From NCBI GenBank assembly GCA_008694505.1, contig VZDJ01000301.1:1713485-1777484 (forward strand): 64,000 bases of DNA. Reading direction: 5' to 3'. The notes below the pieces were generated by a model that saw only the letters and a program-made list of their open reading frames with translations, made no database searches and was not told the DNA's origin. This DNA comes from Cyanoderma ruficeps. Lineage: Eukaryota > Chordata > Aves > Passeriformes > Timaliidae. Within the stretch, counting starts at the first letter, position 1; the number at the start of each line of letters is the position of its first letter. Below, piece after piece: positions 62,310 through 64,000 of this stretch. A program made the translations under genes and the position numbers.

Positions 62310-63639
62310 GTTGGTAAAATCTAAATTTGGTGCAAAGTTGCTTGTGTGCTCATAACCTCTTGCTCCATTTTATAGTGGCATGGGAGTCTATAAACGGGAG
62401 CCTTGTATGCCGAGTGCCTGTATTCTTCTCTGGATCTATTTTTAAACCATTCTTCTGTTTGGCAAAAATTGACACTTGGTTTCCATGTTTACAGCCGGCA
62501 TTGGCAAACCTCAGGAGTTCACAGTTTGCAGTTTGGTTAGATCAGTATCCAAAAGTCAGCATCTGACCAGTAAGCTCCTTCAGACTGCAAATTTAGACTG
62601 CAAATGTCCTCCTTTTACTTTTTTTTTTTTTTCCTCTTTTTAAAATCCAGCTAGATCTTACGTGTTAGGATCACTGCATGCTGGCAGCCAAAAGACACAT
62701 ACCCCTAAATTGGAGCAAGTGTATAGTCTTCAGGACTGCTTCAAAACCCCAGTAGTGTCAGTGGGGTTTTAATTTAGATTCCCGTCTAAACCAGAGAGAG
62801 ATCTAGGGGCATTTGGGAGAGGGGCAGGAAATTTTTGATCTATATGGTTTTCCTTCCCCTCTTTCTCTTGGTCAGTTGCTGCCTTTGGGTTGTGTGCCAG
62901 GTGCCCATGGGGAATATTGGACCCCTGTTTATGGAGGAGAGAGCTTGAGACAAGCACACTGCAGGACAGGGGGTTCTGAATGGGTCTTGAAGAAGGTGTC
63001 CTGTCGGACTAGAAACTCTTTGAAATGTGTGTCCTTAAATCTGTTCGGCTAAATATAGGGGCAAGGGGGTGTCTCTGCCCTGGCCAAAGCACCCCGAGCT
63101 GTGCATGTGTCTCATCCCATCCAGGCGGGATGCCAGAGCAGCTCCTTTCTGCCAGAAGGAGCTGTGCCACCCTCAGCCCCAGGAGTTCAGAGGCAGGGAG
63201 GGTCAGGTGCCAGCTGGTAATTTTCTATCCCAGTGTGGAGTAGGGATGATCAGACACCTCCTTGGAGCCCAGCAGGGCCAGGGACCCAGCTCAGCTGCTG
63301 GGGACACCCGGCTCAGGCTGCGCCCTGCTCTCGGGTCGGCATCTTGGTGCAGGGCTCAGTGTTGGCAGGGCACGGAGTCCGTCTTCTGTTCTCTGGAGTA
63401 GCTCCCTCGATTTCAGCCAGAACACATGGTTCCTGCCTCCCCTTGAAAAATTAATGTGCCAGATTGCTTGGGGTCGTTTGAAATGCTGAGGAAGGCTCGA
63501 CTCCTTGCTTCCCAAGGGCACGCACTGCCTCTGCCTCACAGCCAGAGCTTGGCTCCGTAGAGAGCAGGGGAGTCCTCTTTAGTAGGAAAACATTGGAGGC
63601 AGTTTTAGTGTGCTTACCCCCTCCCTCCTCTGCATTTTC

Positions 63640-63990
63640 TTCTGCAAAGACCAAAACAATGTGGAGACTTGAGCTGGGCCAGCTTTCAAGGGCAATCCTT
63701 TAAACCCTCTTTTGAAGTATGAACTATAAAGTTCCCTGCGGCGCTCGAGAAAATATGCAGTTTTCCTGGTTCCAAATGCTGATAATAAACCCATCCAGAT
63801 AATGTATTGCATTTCCTAGAAACATTTGTTTGCTGGCAGGAAATTGGATCAGATTGAGACCGCTCGATAGAGCGAGTGCAATCCGCTCACGGAAGGGTAC
63901 GGGGGAAAATACGACAGGGCTTGCACTAGTGCTGCTGCTTTTGATCTGTGCTGACGCTGTGGACTTCTCTCAGTCTCTTCGTGGGTTATT
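63640..63990. promoter_or_regulatory. conserved-looking intronic element at right edge
   Basis: This stretch has high-complexity sequence, no repeat signature, and several CpGs in an otherwise CpG-poor part of the intron (GCGGCGCTCGAG, CGCTCGATAGAGCG, TACGGGGGAAAATACGAC). It contains the perfect BCL6 site at 63813 and forkhead/GATA-like words such as GATAATAAAC. Retained CpGs outside an island suggest selection or a lack of methylation. Conservation is inferred from texture, not measured. Confidence 0.4.
63813..63821. promoter_or_regulatory. BCL6/STAT palindrome in intron 1 (perfect consensus)
   Basis: TTCCTAGAA is a perfect BCL6 site, here in the wider context ATTTCCTAGAAACA. It lies inside the compact, CpG-containing block at the right edge of the window, about 5.3 kb after exon 1. 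A single 9-bp match is weak alone, but quality and context raise its value. Confidence 0.5.
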
Positions 63991-64000
63991 ATTAACCCAG

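Larger units (their letters stand above)
58484..64000 (+). other. BCL6: BCL6 intron 1, 5' part (runs off the window)
   Basis: The intron begins with the GT donor at 58484. I found no match to the next BCL6 exon, remembered as starting GTTTTGAGCAAAATTTTGG, anywhere up to 64000, so the intron is longer than 5.5 kb. It holds T-rich tracts, a second CpG-rich lobe (58.96-60.3 kb), an old repeat at about 60.5-60.7 kb, a CTCF-like site, poly-A/T runs with assembly gaps, and a conserved-looking block at about 63.65-63.99 kb. In human lymphoma, exon 1 and the 5' part of this intron are the main BCL6 breakpoint and hypermutation region. Whether that applies to this species is unknown. Confidence 0.8.

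Noticed and set aside
1..64000. tRNA, rRNA, CRISPR arrays, bacterial operons or an intact transposon or retrovirus
   Set aside because: Looked for on both strands; no supporting motifs, and the DNA is clearly vertebrate nuclear.

Overview
This window is vertebrate nuclear DNA, most likely from a bird. It is almost free of protein-coding sequence. No continuous ORF looks like a real gene. Interspersed repeats are sparse: a few old CR1 LINE pieces, MIR-like core-SINE remnants and an old GGGCCTGAT-type palindromic repeat. Composition is about 40-45% G+C with strong CpG depletion, broken by one large CpG island. That combination fits a compact sauropsid genome with CR1 as its main LINE. Single N characters and one 23-base N run, mostly inside homopolymers, mark a draft assembly.

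The one gene I recognise is BCL6, on the + strand. A block ending at 58483 closely matches the non-coding first exon of mammalian BCL6 as I remember it. It ends in a CAG|GTGATT splice donor. This puts the BCL6 promoter and CpG island at about 58.0-60.3 kb, exon 1 ending at 58483, and the first 5.5 kb of intron 1 running off the right edge. Exon 2 and all coding exons lie beyond the window. BCL6 encodes a BTB/POZ zinc-finger repressor needed for germinal-centre B cells and follicular helper T cells.

Layout: 1-57.8 kb is upstream intergenic DNA holding repeats, simple repeats, two isolated CpG-rich patches (29.1 and 36.2 kb), an AT-rich block (51.3-52.2 kb) and a GC-richer, stop-poor block (55.0-56.3 kb). 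From 57.8 to 58.5 kb come an AT palindrome, a GC-rich promoter with E-box, CRE half-site and G-quadruplex-like runs, then exon 1. From 58.5 to 64 kb is intron 1, containing a second CpG-rich lobe, a CTCF-like site and a conserved-looking element at the right edge.

The most interesting signal is regulatory. Three palindromes of the kind bound by the BCL6 protein itself (and by STATs) lie within 50 bases of exon 1, and a further perfect one lies in intron 1. Short upstream ORFs occupy the same exon. I found no sign of a new multi-gene system, and orthology rests on memory of mammalian sequence, not on a search.
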